64,000 nucleotides of DNA from Methylophaga sulfidovorans (GCF_900114205.1 NZ_FOSH01000014.1:20035-84034), one strand, 5' to 3'. Positions 24,316 to 33,076 are shown, numbered from the stretch's first letter. The notes: a model not told the origin generated them from the letters alone. Made by a program: numbers and translations.

Positions 24316-25827
24316 GTGACATCTCGTAAAGCATTTTATCTGTTGGTGGGCTTGCTGATCGTCTCAGGCCTGGGTTTAACCTTACATAGACATTACACGT
24401 TTGATATTCCATGGCTTCCGGGAGAACAGCGCCAAACCTGGTCTATTGAGGCCAAAGTGGAGTTTGAAGCACAAGGCAAAGAAGTGCTGGCGTCGCTTGC
24501 TATTCCTGGAACACAACCCGGTTTCACTCAGCTCAGCCAACAAACAGCCAGCCCGGGTTATGGTCTGGCTTATACAAAACGCGACAATGGTGGACACCGG
24601 GCTGAATGGTCAATCCGCCATGCTAGTGGTGAACAAGCCTTGTATTACAAGGTTGATATGCTGTTGGATCCATACGCTGTACCACCTGAACCGAGTCAGC
24701 CACCAGCGTTGAAAGTCAGCATTGAAAAAGAACCTTATGCGACCTCAGCTAATCAGCTACTTGATCGTGCCGAAGAACGTTCTTCAACACCTTACACACT
24801 GGCCAGAGAATTAATTCAGGAATTCAAAAACCAATCACAAAATGCTGAGTTATTAGCTCAATTAAAACCACAAACGCAGTGGATAGTTCAGTTATTACAA
24901 CAAGCAGGCGTACCCGCTCGTCAGGTTCATGCTTTGTTCCTCGAAGATGGACGTAGAAGACAAGAACTTGTTACCTATATTCAGGTATTTGATGGCAGTG
25001 ATTATCAGTTATTTAATCCTGAAACCGGTGAACAAGGCCGACCAGAGAATTTATTACTTTGGGAGTATCACTCTGGCCCTGTGCTTGAACTGATTGGTGG
25101 CACCAACTCACATGTCACGTTCTCCATGATTCAGCAGGAGCTGCCTTTTGGTGTGGCTCTAAATCAGAAATTTGCTGATGAGAAACTGATTAACTTCTCT
25201 CTTTATACCTTGCCTCTTGAAGAACAGGCACTGTTTAAAGGTATTTTATTAATACCTGTGGGTGTTCTGGTCGTTGTTCTAATGCGTATTCTGGTGGGTT
25301 TAAAAACATCTGGTACCTTTATGCCAGTATTGATCGCCCTTGCCTTTATTCAGACCAGTCTGGTCACCGGTCTTGTAGGTTTCTTATTGATTGTCGGAAC
25401 AGGGTTATTGATTCGCTCATACTTGTCCTATCTCAACCTGCTCCTGGTGGCCCGAATATCCGCGGTCATCATTATGGTCATAGGGATCATCGCCATATTC
25501 TCCATTCTTGCCTATAAACTGGGTTTAACTGAAGGTATGAAAATCACCTTCTTCCCAATGATTATTCTGGCATGGACCATTGAACGTATGTCCGTTTTAT
25601 GGGAAGAAGAAGGACCACACCAGGTCGTCATTCAAGGTGGTGGCTCTCTGTTAGTGGCTGTTTTGGCCTACTTAGCGATGAATAACGAATTCATTCGTCA
25701 TTTAACATTCAACTTCCTCGGCATACAGTTGATTCTAATGGGATTAGTGTTAATGGCAGGTAATTACACTGGTTATCGTCTGCTCGAGTTAAAACGCTTC
25801 AAACCGTTAACTGAGGATCACCTATGA
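24316..25827 (+). CDS. Inactive transglutaminase fused to seven transmembrane helices
   Basis: The 503-aa product has one N-terminal membrane segment (about 7-23), a periplasmic transglutaminase-like domain (to about 305) that seems to lack the Cys-His-Asp catalytic set, and a C-terminal block of about seven hydrophobic helices (310-490). These are the domains known as Transglut_i_TM and 7TM_transglut. The GTG start at 24316 has AAGGA upstream. It overlaps the next gene by four bases. In the conserved triad this membrane protein is thought to bind a peptide or peptide-tagged ligand; the role is not settled as far as I know. Confidence 0.85.
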   Translation: MTSRKAFYLLVGLLIVSGLGLTLHRHYTFDIPWLPGEQRQTWSIEAKVEFEAQGKEVLASLAIPGTQPGFTQLSQQTASPGYGLAYTKRDNGGHRAEWSIRHASGEQALYYKVDMLLDPYAVPPEPSQPPALKVSIEKEPYATSANQLLDRAEERSSTPYTLARELIQEFKNQSQNAELLAQLKPQTQWIVQLLQQAGVPARQVHALFLEDGRRRQELVTYIQVFDGSDYQLFNPETGEQGRPENLLLWEYHSGPVLELIGGTNSHVTFSMIQQELPFGVALNQKFADEKLINFSLYTLPLEEQALFKGILLIPVGVLVVVLMRILVGLKTSGTFMPVLIALAFIQTSLVTGLVGFLLIVGTGLLIRSYLSYLNLLLVARISAVIIMVIGIIAIFSILAYKLGLTEGMKITFFPMIILAWTIERMSVLWEEEGPHQVVIQGGGSLLVAVLAYLAMNNEFIRHLTFNFLGIQLILMGLVLMAGNYTGYRLLELKRFKPLTEDHL

Positions 25828-26816
25828 ATCTGAATGTGCTGAATTGGCTGAAAGACGTCAAATCTCGGTACGTTCACCCAAACAAGCTCGCCAAGATTGG
25901 CGTGCTTGGAATGAACGAACGGAATATTGCTTATATTAGCCGCTATAATCCCAGACGCCTTTATCCTCTGGTCGATGATAAATTACAGACTAAAGAAATC
26001 GTCCTGGAAGCTGGTGTGAATGCACCCGATCTTATTGGGACAATCACTGAACAACATCAGGTTGATGATCTGCTCGATATCATCAAAAATACTGCCGGTT
26101 TTTGTATCAAGCCTGCACATGGTTCTGGCGGCAAAGGAATTTTAGTTGTCACTGGTTCTGATGATTTTGGTTATCACAAAGCTAATGGCCAAATTCTGAA
26201 ACTGGCTGACCTTGAACGTCATGTATCAAATATTCTCGCCGGCCTATTCTCACTCGGCGGTCGTACTGACGTGGCTATCATTGAAGCTCTTATCCAATTT
26301 GATGATTGCTTCAATGGCTATACGTTTGAAGGTGTACCAGATACCCGTGTTATCGTTTTCAAGGGGTTTCCGGTAATGGCGATGATGCGTCTATCTACTG
26401 CAGACTCTAACGGTAAAGCTAATCTTCACCAAGGTGCTGTTGGCGTGGGTCTGGACATCGGTAATGGCAGTGCGGTGCGTGCGGTGCAGTTTGATCGTCC
26501 GGTGTTGTTACATCCTGATACAGGAAGAAATCTGCTCGATCTTCAGGTACCGCATTGGGATCAGTTACTGCATTTATCAGCCTCATGTTATGAAATGTCA
26601 GGTCTGGGCTATCTCGGTACAGATATTGTTTTAGATAGAACAAAAGGCCCAATGCTACTTGAACTCAATGCCCGACCAGGCCTTAGTATTCAAGTCGCGA
26701 ATGGCGAAGGCTTATTACCACGGCTGAAAAAAGTTGAAGCATTAACGAATGCAAAAAAAATGAGCATTGAACAGCGAATAGCATTTTCAAAAGAGCATTT
26801 TTCCCGTCGATCATAA
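25824..26816 (+). CDS. Alpha-L-glutamate ligase-like ATP-grasp protein
   Basis: The 330-aa protein has ATP-grasp features: CIKPAHGSGGKGI (ATP loop), DVAIIEALIQFD, VIVFKGFPVMAM and the metal-binding LLELNARPGLSIQ. The family is annotated as alpha-L-glutamate ligase-like (RimK-related, sugar-transfer-associated ATP-grasp). Such enzymes join an amino acid to a carboxylate through an acyl-phosphate. It overlaps the 7TM gene as ATGA and completes the retropepsin/7TM/ATP-grasp triad, suggesting that it makes the peptide that the membrane partners sense or cut. Substrate unknown. Confidence 0.85.
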   Translation: MNLNVLNWLKDVKSRYVHPNKLAKIGVLGMNERNIAYISRYNPRRLYPLVDDKLQTKEIVLEAGVNAPDLIGTITEQHQVDDLLDIIKNTAGFCIKPAHGSGGKGILVVTGSDDFGYHKANGQILKLADLERHVSNILAGLFSLGGRTDVAIIEALIQFDDCFNGYTFEGVPDTRVIVFKGFPVMAMMRLSTADSNGKANLHQGAVGVGLDIGNGSAVRAVQFDRPVLLHPDTGRNLLDLQVPHWDQLLHLSASCYEMSGLGYLGTDIVLDRTKGPMLLELNARPGLSIQVANGEGLLPRLKKVEALTNAKKMSIEQRIAFSKEHFSRRS

Positions 26817-26870
26817 GCGGCGTTTGCTTTACACTGCAGGTATATTTCCTTCGAGTGAGAGGAGTCACGT

Positions 26871-27590
26871 ATGTCATCGTTCAATAAAACCAGCAGTCTG
26901 ATTCTCGGTATTGCCTTAGTTCTTGGTTTTAGCAGTTTAGGCTGGTTTCTCTCAAATGCTGCCATCAAATACAAAGAATATGAACGAACAGTGACAGTGA
27001 AAGGTTTGGCTGAAAGAGAGTTCACTGCAGATGTGGTGATATGGCCTATCCAATTCACACTGGCAAGTAATAATTTGCAAGCCTTATATAATGATGTTGA
27101 TACCAACACCAATACCATTATCTCCTTCCTGACTAAACATGGAATCAAACGTACTGATGTCACCATCAGCGCACCGGCCATTACAGATAAATCTGCCCAA
27201 CAATATGGAGGTAATGAGCGTGCTGAATTTCGTTATACGGCTGTACAAACAGTCACGGTTTATTCTGATGCCATTGATACCGTACGACAAGTGATGGGCC
27301 AACTCTCTGAGCTTGGTAAGCAAGGTATTGTTTTAACTGGCAACAACTATGCTGCCCAACCTGAATATTTGTTTACTCGTCTCAATGAAGTCAAACCACA
27401 AATGATTGAAGAAGCAACCAGAAAAGCACGTGAGGTTGCTGAAAAATTTGCTCAGGACTCTGATAGTACGCTCGGTAAGATCCGTAAAGCCAGCCAGGGA
27501 CAGTTCAGCATCAGCGCACGCGATAACAATAATCCGCAGATAAAAAAAGTCCGGGTTGTTTCAACTATTGAGTATTACCTGTCTGACTAA
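26871..27590 (+). CDS. SIMPL-domain (DUF541) protein
   Basis: The 239-aa product has an N-terminal membrane anchor or signal (about 9-29, LILGIALVLGFSSLGWFL) and a SIMPL/DUF541 domain (V-x-VKGLAEREF, then the VTVYSD strand and a late ARKAREVAEKFA helix). Family members are periplasmic, form ring-like oligomers in some cases, and have been linked to stress resistance. The ribosome site GAGAGGAG is strong. It overlaps the radical SAM gene by one base (TAATG), so the pair is co-expressed; both may extend the triad operon. Confidence 0.88.
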   Translation: MSSFNKTSSLILGIALVLGFSSLGWFLSNAAIKYKEYERTVTVKGLAEREFTADVVIWPIQFTLASNNLQALYNDVDTNTNTIISFLTKHGIKRTDVTISAPAITDKSAQQYGGNERAEFRYTAVQTVTVYSDAIDTVRQVMGQLSELGKQGIVLTGNNYAAQPEYLFTRLNEVKPQMIEEATRKAREVAEKFAQDSDSTLGKIRKASQGQFSISARDNNNPQIKKVRVVSTIEYYLSD

Positions 27591-28648
27591 TGTCAGCACA
27601 CCCTAAAGCCCAAAAAGGTCGGGGAACGATTAATGGTATTGACGGCCGCTTCAATGAGTTTCAACGCACTGAAATTGATGATGGCTGGTTTCATGATGAA
27701 CCAGCCCTCATCCCCACTGTCATTAGTGTAGAAACCCCTCGCAGCATTATTAGTAAAAACCAATCGCCTGATGTTCCATTCCAACAATCAATTAATCCAT
27801 ATCGTGGCTGTGAACATGGCTGCATCTACTGTTACGCACGTCCTTCACATGCCTATCTAGGACTCTCACCCGGAATCGATTTTGAAACAAAACTAACCAT
27901 TAAGCCCAATGCAGCGGACATACTTCGTGCTGAGTTGATGGCAAAAAATTACCACTGCTCAACGCTTTCTCTGGGTGCAAACACCGATCCCTATCAGCCA
28001 ATAGAGCGTGATTATAAAATCACCCGGGACATACTTAAGCTAATGATTGAGTTTAACCATCCAGTCAATATTGTCACAAAGTCATCACTGATAGAACGCG
28101 ATATCGATTTACTTAAGCAACTTGCTGAGAAGCAACTGGTAAATGTTCAGCTCTCAATTACAACATTAGATAAAACACTTGCCAGGAAACTCGAACCTCG
28201 TGCCAGCAGCCCACAACGACGCCTGCAAACAATTAGTACACTCATAGATAATGGAATTCCCGTATCAGTTCTCATTGCCCCTGTCATTCCAGTGCTAACA
28301 GATACAGAGTTAGAAAATATTATTGATGCTTGTGTAAAAGCTGGGGCAGAGAGTATCGAGTATATTTTTGTCAGACTGCCAAGAGAGGTCAGCCCCCTTT
28401 TCAGCGATTGGTTACAAATCCATTACCCTGACAAAGCAGAACACGTTATGAATCGCATTAAGGATTCCAGAAGTGGCAAAACAAATGACCCAAGGTTTGG
28501 TTATCGACTGCAGGGTGAAGGCATTTATGCAGAAATGGTCAAAAAACGATTCAACGTCGCGATCAAGAAATACCAATTAAACCCGTCTTCATCGGTTCTA
28601 CGAACCGACTTATTTCATAAACCAACAAAGCAAATGAACTTGTTTTAG
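27590..28648 (+). CDS. PA0069-family radical SAM protein
   Basis: The cluster motif C74-x3-C78-x2-C81 (CEHGCIYC) binds a 4Fe-4S cluster that cleaves S-adenosylmethionine. The following YARPSHAYLGLSPG and the TDPYQPIERDYKITR segment are characteristic of the PA0069 family (also called Rv2578c family). At 352 aa it is full length. It overlaps the SIMPL gene by one base. The reaction is unknown; a similarity to the spore photoproduct lyase group has been noted for related families. Confidence 0.88.
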   Translation: MSAHPKAQKGRGTINGIDGRFNEFQRTEIDDGWFHDEPALIPTVISVETPRSIISKNQSPDVPFQQSINPYRGCEHGCIYCYARPSHAYLGLSPGIDFETKLTIKPNAADILRAELMAKNYHCSTLSLGANTDPYQPIERDYKITRDILKLMIEFNHPVNIVTKSSLIERDIDLLKQLAEKQLVNVQLSITTLDKTLARKLEPRASSPQRRLQTISTLIDNGIPVSVLIAPVIPVLTDTELENIIDACVKAGAESIEYIFVRLPREVSPLFSDWLQIHYPDKAEHVMNRIKDSRSGKTNDPRFGYRLQGEGIYAEMVKKRFNVAIKKYQLNPSSSVLRTDLFHKPTKQMNLF

Positions 28649-28673
28649 CAAGAGAAGATTTTCGGACATAAAA

Positions 28674-28697
28674 AAAGGGGAACCGAAGCTCCCCTTT
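28674..28697 (-). terminator. Intrinsic terminator for the 28739 gene
   Basis: The hairpin AAAGGGGA / TCCCCTTT carries a T-run on the minus strand (A-run at 28670-28676 on plus), so it mainly ends the minus-strand transcript. It may also slow the opposing plus-strand operon. Confidence 0.75.
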
Positions 28698-28738
28698 CAA
28701 TCTAACTAACAATTGTTAACTTGATTTTTACTTCAAGT

Positions 28739-29239
28739 TTATGCAGCTGCTACAGCTGTTTTTCTACGCAGACCCAAGAAACCTAACAGGACTGGAGCGA
28801 ATAAGAACAACGCAGCAGGTACTGGTACAGCTGACACAGAAACATCATATTTAAATACATTCCTAGTTGCATCAATGATGTCAACCCATGCTGTATACCC
28901 ATGATAAATCATTGCTGTAAAACTAAAGTCACCGGCAATGTTAAACAACTGAATACCATCAACACCGTTGTTAAATCTTAACGTGGCCCCTGCTAATGAG
29001 CTAGTAGGATTAAATGACCACTCGATTTTAGCAGCTGTGTCTGTGTTTGTTTTAACATCAAACAATGAGAACCATGTACCTGGTCCTTCACTTACAGTGC
29101 CACCACCTAAAACTACGCTACCGTTTGGTACATCAACCTTCTGCTCAAAAGTAGAACCAGCACCAGACATAGATAACGTAGCGGCATTAACACCAACCGA
29201 AAATAAAAGAGCTACAGCAAATAGCATCGCTTTTTTCAT
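28739..29239 (-). CDS. Secreted protein with VPxPA-type C-terminal sorting signal
   Basis: The 166-aa product starts with a signal peptide (MKKAMLFAVALLFSVGVNA, cleavage likely before ATL) and ends with VPVPAA, a hydrophobic helix (FLFAPVLLGFLGL) and an RRK cluster. This is the layout of VPLPA/PEP-CTERM surface proteins, whose tail is handled by an exosortase-type system. The body is a short beta-rich domain with Gly, Ser and Asn, of unknown family. A c-di-GMP-I-type riboswitch lies in its leader (29271-29339). The divergent gene at 29834 has almost the same tail and leader, so the two probably form a regulon. Confidence 0.88.
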   Translation of the reverse strand: MKKAMLFAVALLFSVGVNAATLSMSGAGSTFEQKVDVPNGSVVLGGGTVSEGPGTWFSLFDVKTNTDTAAKIEWSFNPTSSLAGATLRFNNGVDGIQLFNIAGDFSFTAMIYHGYTAWVDIIDATRNVFKYDVSVSAVPVPAALFLFAPVLLGFLGLRRKTAVAAA

Positions 29240-29270
29240 AATAAATTCCTATTTAATATATGAAGCAATG

Positions 29271-29339
29271 CAACCCGGCCATCTCCAATCAAACCAGAGA
29301 CCCGTGGCTTTCCGACCCCGCCTCACGACGAGTTTGGCT
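29271..29339 (-). ncRNA. Probable cyclic di-GMP-I (GEMM-I) riboswitch, minus strand
   Basis: On the minus strand the RNA has a stem CTCGTC / GGCGGG closed by a GNRA loop (GTGA), then CGGAAAGCCACGGGTCTC, a second stem closed by GAGA, and ATGGCCGGGTTGC. This order (GNRA hairpin, AAAGC, GGTC arm, GGC-GGGTTGC 3' strand) is that of GEMM-I. It is 32 nt upstream of the secreted-protein start. It has no terminator after it, so control is more likely at translation. A matching copy lies at 29731. Confidence 0.72.
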
Positions 29340-29340
29340 T

Positions 29341-29730
29341 TATAAAAAACACATTGTTAAAACATTCAACAATGCGGTTATCTGAACCATTCAGATGGTT
29401 CGATATTACAAATCACTTTGGAAGTTAACCACTGTGAGTTATATGTTTTGAGATGCGTCTCACAGCATTTGTTAGATCACGTGACCAGTATCACAATAAA
29501 ACTGTGAACTAGTTGTTAATTTGAGTCGGCCTTTGCAAAAAACAATATAATATTCCGACTATAGCAAGTTAACTCGATTGCTTTTTTTATGCATCATAAT
29601 CTGGCAAATAACCAAAATCCTCCCGCGTAAAGACGTTAATTTTTGTTAATAAAAATCAAAAATCCTTATTTTCTATCAATGCAAACTAAGTTAAAATTTG
29701 GATGCTGAATTAGTCAGCACTAAATTCATA
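29341..29730. other. Divergent promoter region, no gene
   Basis: About 390 bp without a convincing reading frame, between the two riboswitches. It is AT-rich and should contain two divergent promoters. I could not assign sure -35/-10 boxes. Confidence 0.5.
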
Positions 29731-29804
29731 GCCGACCTTGGTGCGAGCCAAGCACGGAAAGCTACAGGTCTCAAGTATGCTGATAATTGAGATGGCTGAG
29801 TTGC
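29731..29804 (+). ncRNA. Probable cyclic di-GMP-I (GEMM-I) riboswitch, plus strand
   Basis: The RNA has a stem CTTGGT / GCCAAG capped by the GNRA loop GCGA, then CACGGAAAGCTACAGGTCTC, a stem TCTCAA / TTGAGA, and GATGGCTGAGTTGC. It aligns closely with the copy at 29271 (CGGAAAGC-Y-AC-R-GGTCTC and GAGATGGC-Y-G-R-GTTGC). It ends 18 nt before the AAGGA ribosome site of the gene at 29834, which suits translational control. Confidence 0.72.
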
Positions 29805-29833
29805 ATTTTCACTTTACAAATAAGGAAAATGGC

Positions 29834-30586
29834 ATGAAAAAAACGTTACAAAACATTCTCTTTGGTAGCATCATTCTTGGAGCAATATCCACTACAGCTA
29901 TGGCGGCCCCTCAACCCGTTGATTTGTCTTCATGGAAAGCAAACGGTAATGGTAACTGGGTATTACAGTCGGGTAATAACGCTGTTAAACAAACCTTGAA
30001 TAATAACCCTACTGTTTTTCATAACAATAAAAATAGTCAGGGCACTGCATTATCCGGTCAGATAACGGTAGAGACTACTTCTGATGATGATTATATCGGG
30101 TTTGTCTTGGGTTATAATAATAATGACCTAACCAACTCATCTGCTGATTATCTGCTTATCGACTGGAAACAAGGAAATCAGAATTATAACGGAACTGGTA
30201 AAAAAGGACTGGCTATCTCACAGGTTAGTGGTGTACTAGGTGATAACTCTGGTGCTTGGGCTCATGATCCAAGCAATAATGTGACCGAATTGGCCCGTGC
30301 AACTAACCTGGGCGATACAGGTTGGGTAGATTATGAAACATATGACTTTGATATTACCTTTACGTCTTCTTTAGTAGAAGTATTCGTCAATGGTATTAAA
30401 GAACTAAGCATCACTGGTGCATTCAGTAATGGTTCTTTTGGTTTTTACAACTACAGTCAACCAAATGTTTTGTATGCCGGGATTGAAGAAGTCACTCTTC
30501 CTTCAGCTGTACCCGTTCCAGCGGCAGCATTCATGTTTGCACCTGCTTTGTTAGGATTTATCGGTCTTCGCCGCAAAGTAAAATAA
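29834..30586 (+). CDS. Secreted protein with VPxPA-type C-terminal sorting signal
   Basis: The longest frame opens at 29738 inside the riboswitch; ATG 29834 is the true start, with AAGGA 8 bases upstream and a signal peptide (MKKTLQNILFGSIILGAIST, cleaved after AMA). The 250-aa product has a beta-rich body of about 190 residues resembling a lectin/LamG-like sandwich (IGFVLGYNN, LLIDWKQGNQN, FGFYNYSQPNV), known from some thrombospondin C-terminal-like domains; that likeness is inference. It ends VPVPAA, FMFAPALLGFIGL, RRKVK, the same tail as the divergent gene. It is probably exported and processed at the envelope under c-di-GMP control. Confidence 0.88.
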   Translation: MKKTLQNILFGSIILGAISTTAMAAPQPVDLSSWKANGNGNWVLQSGNNAVKQTLNNNPTVFHNNKNSQGTALSGQITVETTSDDDYIGFVLGYNNNDLTNSSADYLLIDWKQGNQNYNGTGKKGLAISQVSGVLGDNSGAWAHDPSNNVTELARATNLGDTGWVDYETYDFDITFTSSLVEVFVNGIKELSITGAFSNGSFGFYNYSQPNVLYAGIEEVTLPSAVPVPAAAFMFAPALLGFIGLRRKVK

Positions 30587-30597
30587 CTTCAGCAATA

Positions 30598-30630
30598 AAA
30601 AAAGCCGTGGTGTTCTACCACGGCTTTTTT
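30598..30630. terminator. Bidirectional intrinsic terminator
   Basis: The stem AAAAAGCCGTGG / CCACGGCTTTTT with loop TGTTCTA lies between the convergent secreted-protein and oxidoreductase genes and can serve both. Confidence 0.88.
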
Positions 30631-30648
30631 GTTTATAACGATCAATAT

Positions 30649-31659
30649 CTAGTCAGATAATTGAATTTTTGTTCCTTCTCTTACCGAAGCTAATGCAGCA
30701 CAAATTGCAGCACAATTATTTCTCGCATCCGCCATGGTGAGCTTAGGCGCCTTACCTTGCAGGATACAATCTGAAAAGTATTCTATTTCCAGATTAAAAT
30801 GGTTGGCTTTTGGTATTGATACGGTTTGTTCTTCTTCATCATTCCACCAGCTTATCGTCGCTTCTTCAGTTTCAGGTTGCCAAACGGTATGACATTTGAT
30901 GCCACCTTTAGTACCGATAATCTCATATTCGCTACGTCTGGCATGCTCAAAGCTCATTTCGAAGTGAGCAAACTTACCATCGGTAAAATCAAAAACACCA
31001 CTTAAACTAACGTCTGCACCGCTGTCATTAAGCTTAGCCATCGCCATTGCCGAAACAGGCTCATTATCAAACCACAATCTGGCAGTATGGATAGCATATG
31101 GACCAATGTCCCACATCGCACCACCACCATCATTAATATCGCGATCTATCCGATACATTCGGGCCGGTTTCATCGGAAAAGCAAAGGCAGTTTTCACCGT
31201 TCGTACATCACCAATTTTGCCATCATCAATCAGCTGTCCTACATAATCATGCTGAGGATGGAAGATATACATAAAGCCTTCCATTACCGTGACATTATTT
31301 GCTTTGGCGGCTGCTTCTATAGCATCAATATCTGCCACGGTGAGAGCCATCGGTTTTTCAATTAACACATGTTTACCGTGATTAATGGCTTTGAGCGCCC
31401 ATTCGGCGTGCTCTTCATTGGACATCGGTAGATAAATTGCATCAATGTTTGGATGAGAAAGTAAGGCTTCCGGATCATCGAGCGTTTCTACAGCCGTTTC
31501 TTGTGGCGCCAACTTTTGCAATATTTCTGCCGCCGCGCCAGGACGACGACTGGCAATAGCCACTAGCTCTGCATTAGCTGCTTCAACAATAGCGGGCAGT
31601 AGTTTTTCGTTAACACGAGCAGCACCTAGAATTCCCCAGCGTAATTGTTTTTCAGCCAT
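30649..31659 (-). CDS. Gfo/Idh/MocA-family oxidoreductase
   Basis: The product has an N-terminal Rossmann domain with the NAD(P) motif GILGAARV-N, the EKPMALT segment that marks the family (catalytic Lys), and the C-terminal alpha/beta dimerisation domain including GGAMWDIGPYAIH. ATG 31659 (MAEKQ) with AAGGGA upstream is the better start; the TTG at 31677 is not needed. Typical members oxidise or reduce sugars, inositols or dihydrodiols with NAD(P). The substrate cannot be told. It is a lone gene divergent from a peroxiredoxin gene. Confidence 0.9.
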   Translation of the reverse strand: MAEKQLRWGILGAARVNEKLLPAIVEAANAELVAIASRRPGAAAEILQKLAPQETAVETLDDPEALLSHPNIDAIYLPMSNEEHAEWALKAINHGKHVLIEKPMALTVADIDAIEAAAKANNVTVMEGFMYIFHPQHDYVGQLIDDGKIGDVRTVKTAFAFPMKPARMYRIDRDINDGGGAMWDIGPYAIHTARLWFDNEPVSAMAMAKLNDSGADVSLSGVFDFTDGKFAHFEMSFEHARRSEYEIIGTKGGIKCHTVWQPETEEATISWWNDEEEQTVSIPKANHFNLEIEYFSDCILQGKAPKLTMADARNNCAAICAALASVREGTKIQLSD

Positions 31660-31820
31660 ATGTTTATATCCCTTCAATTCAATTTAGTGATCAACATGAT
31701 ATCGACTCACCAGCACAATTCCAAACTGATAAACCCGCATGTTTCATAGTGTTTTTATCTGTTAACGATTGCCTTATGCTAGATACCCTGTAAATAAAAA
31801 TAACGGATTAAGGAGCAATT

Positions 31821-32336
31821 ATGACAATAGAAACTGGACAGAAAATTCCCGCAGCGACACTTTCTGAATGTGTTGATTTTTCGGCGAGCAGTGGCTGCCC
31901 TGTGAACCCTCAACCACAGAACGTTCAATCATTGACTGCTGGTAAGACAATTGTTCTTTTTGGCGTTCCCGGTGCTTTCACTCCACTGTGCTCAGAAGAG
32001 CATTTACCTGGCTTTATTCGACTTGCAGATGAAATCAAAGCGGCTGGTGCCGATGAAATCTGGTGTATGGCTGTTAATGATGCTTTTGTTATGGGTGCCT
32101 GGGGTCGACAAGTCAATAATGAGGGCAAAGTTAGAATGATGGCTGACGGTAGCGCTGAGCTGACTAAAGCCATGGGCTTAGATCGTGACTTAACTGCTGG
32201 AGGAATGGGTGTCCGTTGTTATCGTTTTGCCTGCATCCTGAAAGATGGTGTGGTGACGTATATCGGCGTTGAAGGCTCAGGCGAGTTTGGTAAATCTAAA
32301 GCAGAAACCATTTTAGATGAACTAAAAAAAGCCTAA
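31821..32336 (+). CDS. Prx5-type peroxiredoxin
   Basis: The 171-aa protein has the peroxidatic motif PGAFTPLC with C57, and the C-terminal half typical of Prx5 (AWGRQ, GMGVRCYRFACILKDG, then YIGVEG). It reduces hydrogen peroxide and organic peroxides with thiol electrons in the cytoplasm. A second Cys-containing segment near the N-terminus (SSGCPVN, C26) is not a usual resolving position. The ribosome site AAGGAG is strong. It is followed by its own terminator. Confidence 0.92.
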   Translation: MTIETGQKIPAATLSECVDFSASSGCPVNPQPQNVQSLTAGKTIVLFGVPGAFTPLCSEEHLPGFIRLADEIKAAGADEIWCMAVNDAFVMGAWGRQVNNEGKVRMMADGSAELTKAMGLDRDLTAGGMGVRCYRFACILKDGVVTYIGVEGSGEFGKSKAETILDELKKA

Positions 32337-32354
32337 TTCATTATTAGAATGTAT

Positions 32355-32384
32355 AAGGGGGGAAATGAATTCCCCCTTTTTTTT
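32355..32384. terminator. Intrinsic terminator between peroxiredoxin gene and rpiA
   Basis: The stem GGGGGAA / TTCCCCC is followed by eight T on the plus strand. It lies between convergent genes and ends the peroxiredoxin transcript. Confidence 0.85.
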
Positions 32385-32395
32385 ACCGTTAGCTT

Positions 32396-33076
32396 TTACC
32401 GCCAATGCTCTTCCACTTCTGACTCCCCACCGATAAAAACGGCAGATGCTGTGTCACTGAAAATACCATGCTGAACAATACCAGGAATAGTATCTAGTAT
32501 CATGGTTAATTCTAAGCTATCCATTTGTTTGAATTGCATATCAAGCACCAAACTACCACTTGCTGTGACAGCGACATTATCGCCAGAAGCATTCAGTCGA
32601 AGCTGACCTTCACCACCTTGCTGTTTAAGTTGGGTCAAAACCAGACGCCAGGCTTGCGGCATGACTTCAACTGGAATCGGAAAGTTTTGTCCAATATGCT
32701 CCACCAGTTTCGATTCATCTACTAATACAAAAAACTGATCAGCAGCTGAAGCTAACAATTTTTCATTAACGAGATCCTGTCCGCGCCCTTTCAACAAAGT
32801 CAGATCGGGTGTGACTTCATCGGCTCCATCCACATACATATCAAGCGCATCGAGCTCTACGATAGATAGCACTGGCAGCCCTGCTTCACGCGCTTTAATC
32901 TCACTGATTGCAGAGCTACTCACCGTATGAATTTTTAATTTTTCCGTCTTACAACGTTTTGCCAGAGCTTCAATAAAAAAATTCGCGGTAGAACCCGTCC
33001 CCAGACCCACGATCATATCTTGCTCAACCAGATTAGCAGCATGTAATGCCACTCGTTGTTTTGGGTTAATAGTCAT
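32396..33076 (-). CDS. rpiA: Ribose-5-phosphate isomerase A
   Basis: RpiA interconverts ribose-5-phosphate and ribulose-5-phosphate in the pentose phosphate pathway (and ribulose monophosphate cycling in methylotrophs). The phosphate loop GLGTGST (24-30) and DGADE (83-87) are intact, with K96 and E105 in place. The loop usually read as KGGGAAL is here KGRGQDL, an unusual change near the active site. ATG 33076 has AAGGAG at good spacing; the TTG at 33082 is less likely. Length 226 aa is normal. Confidence 0.95.
   Translation of the reverse strand: MTINPKQRVALHAANLVEQDMIVGLGTGSTANFFIEALAKRCKTEKLKIHTVSSSAISEIKAREAGLPVLSIVELDALDMYVDGADEVTPDLTLLKGRGQDLVNEKLLASAADQFFVLVDESKLVEHIGQNFPIPVEVMPQAWRLVLTQLKQQGGEGQLRLNASGDNVAVTASGSLVLDMQFKQMDSLELTMILDTIPGIVQHGIFSDTASAVFIGGESEVEEHWR

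Noticed and set aside
29738..29833. Upstream start of the plus-strand secreted protein
   Set aside because: The extension lies inside the riboswitch and lacks a signal peptide; ATG 29834 has both a signal peptide and a ribosome site.
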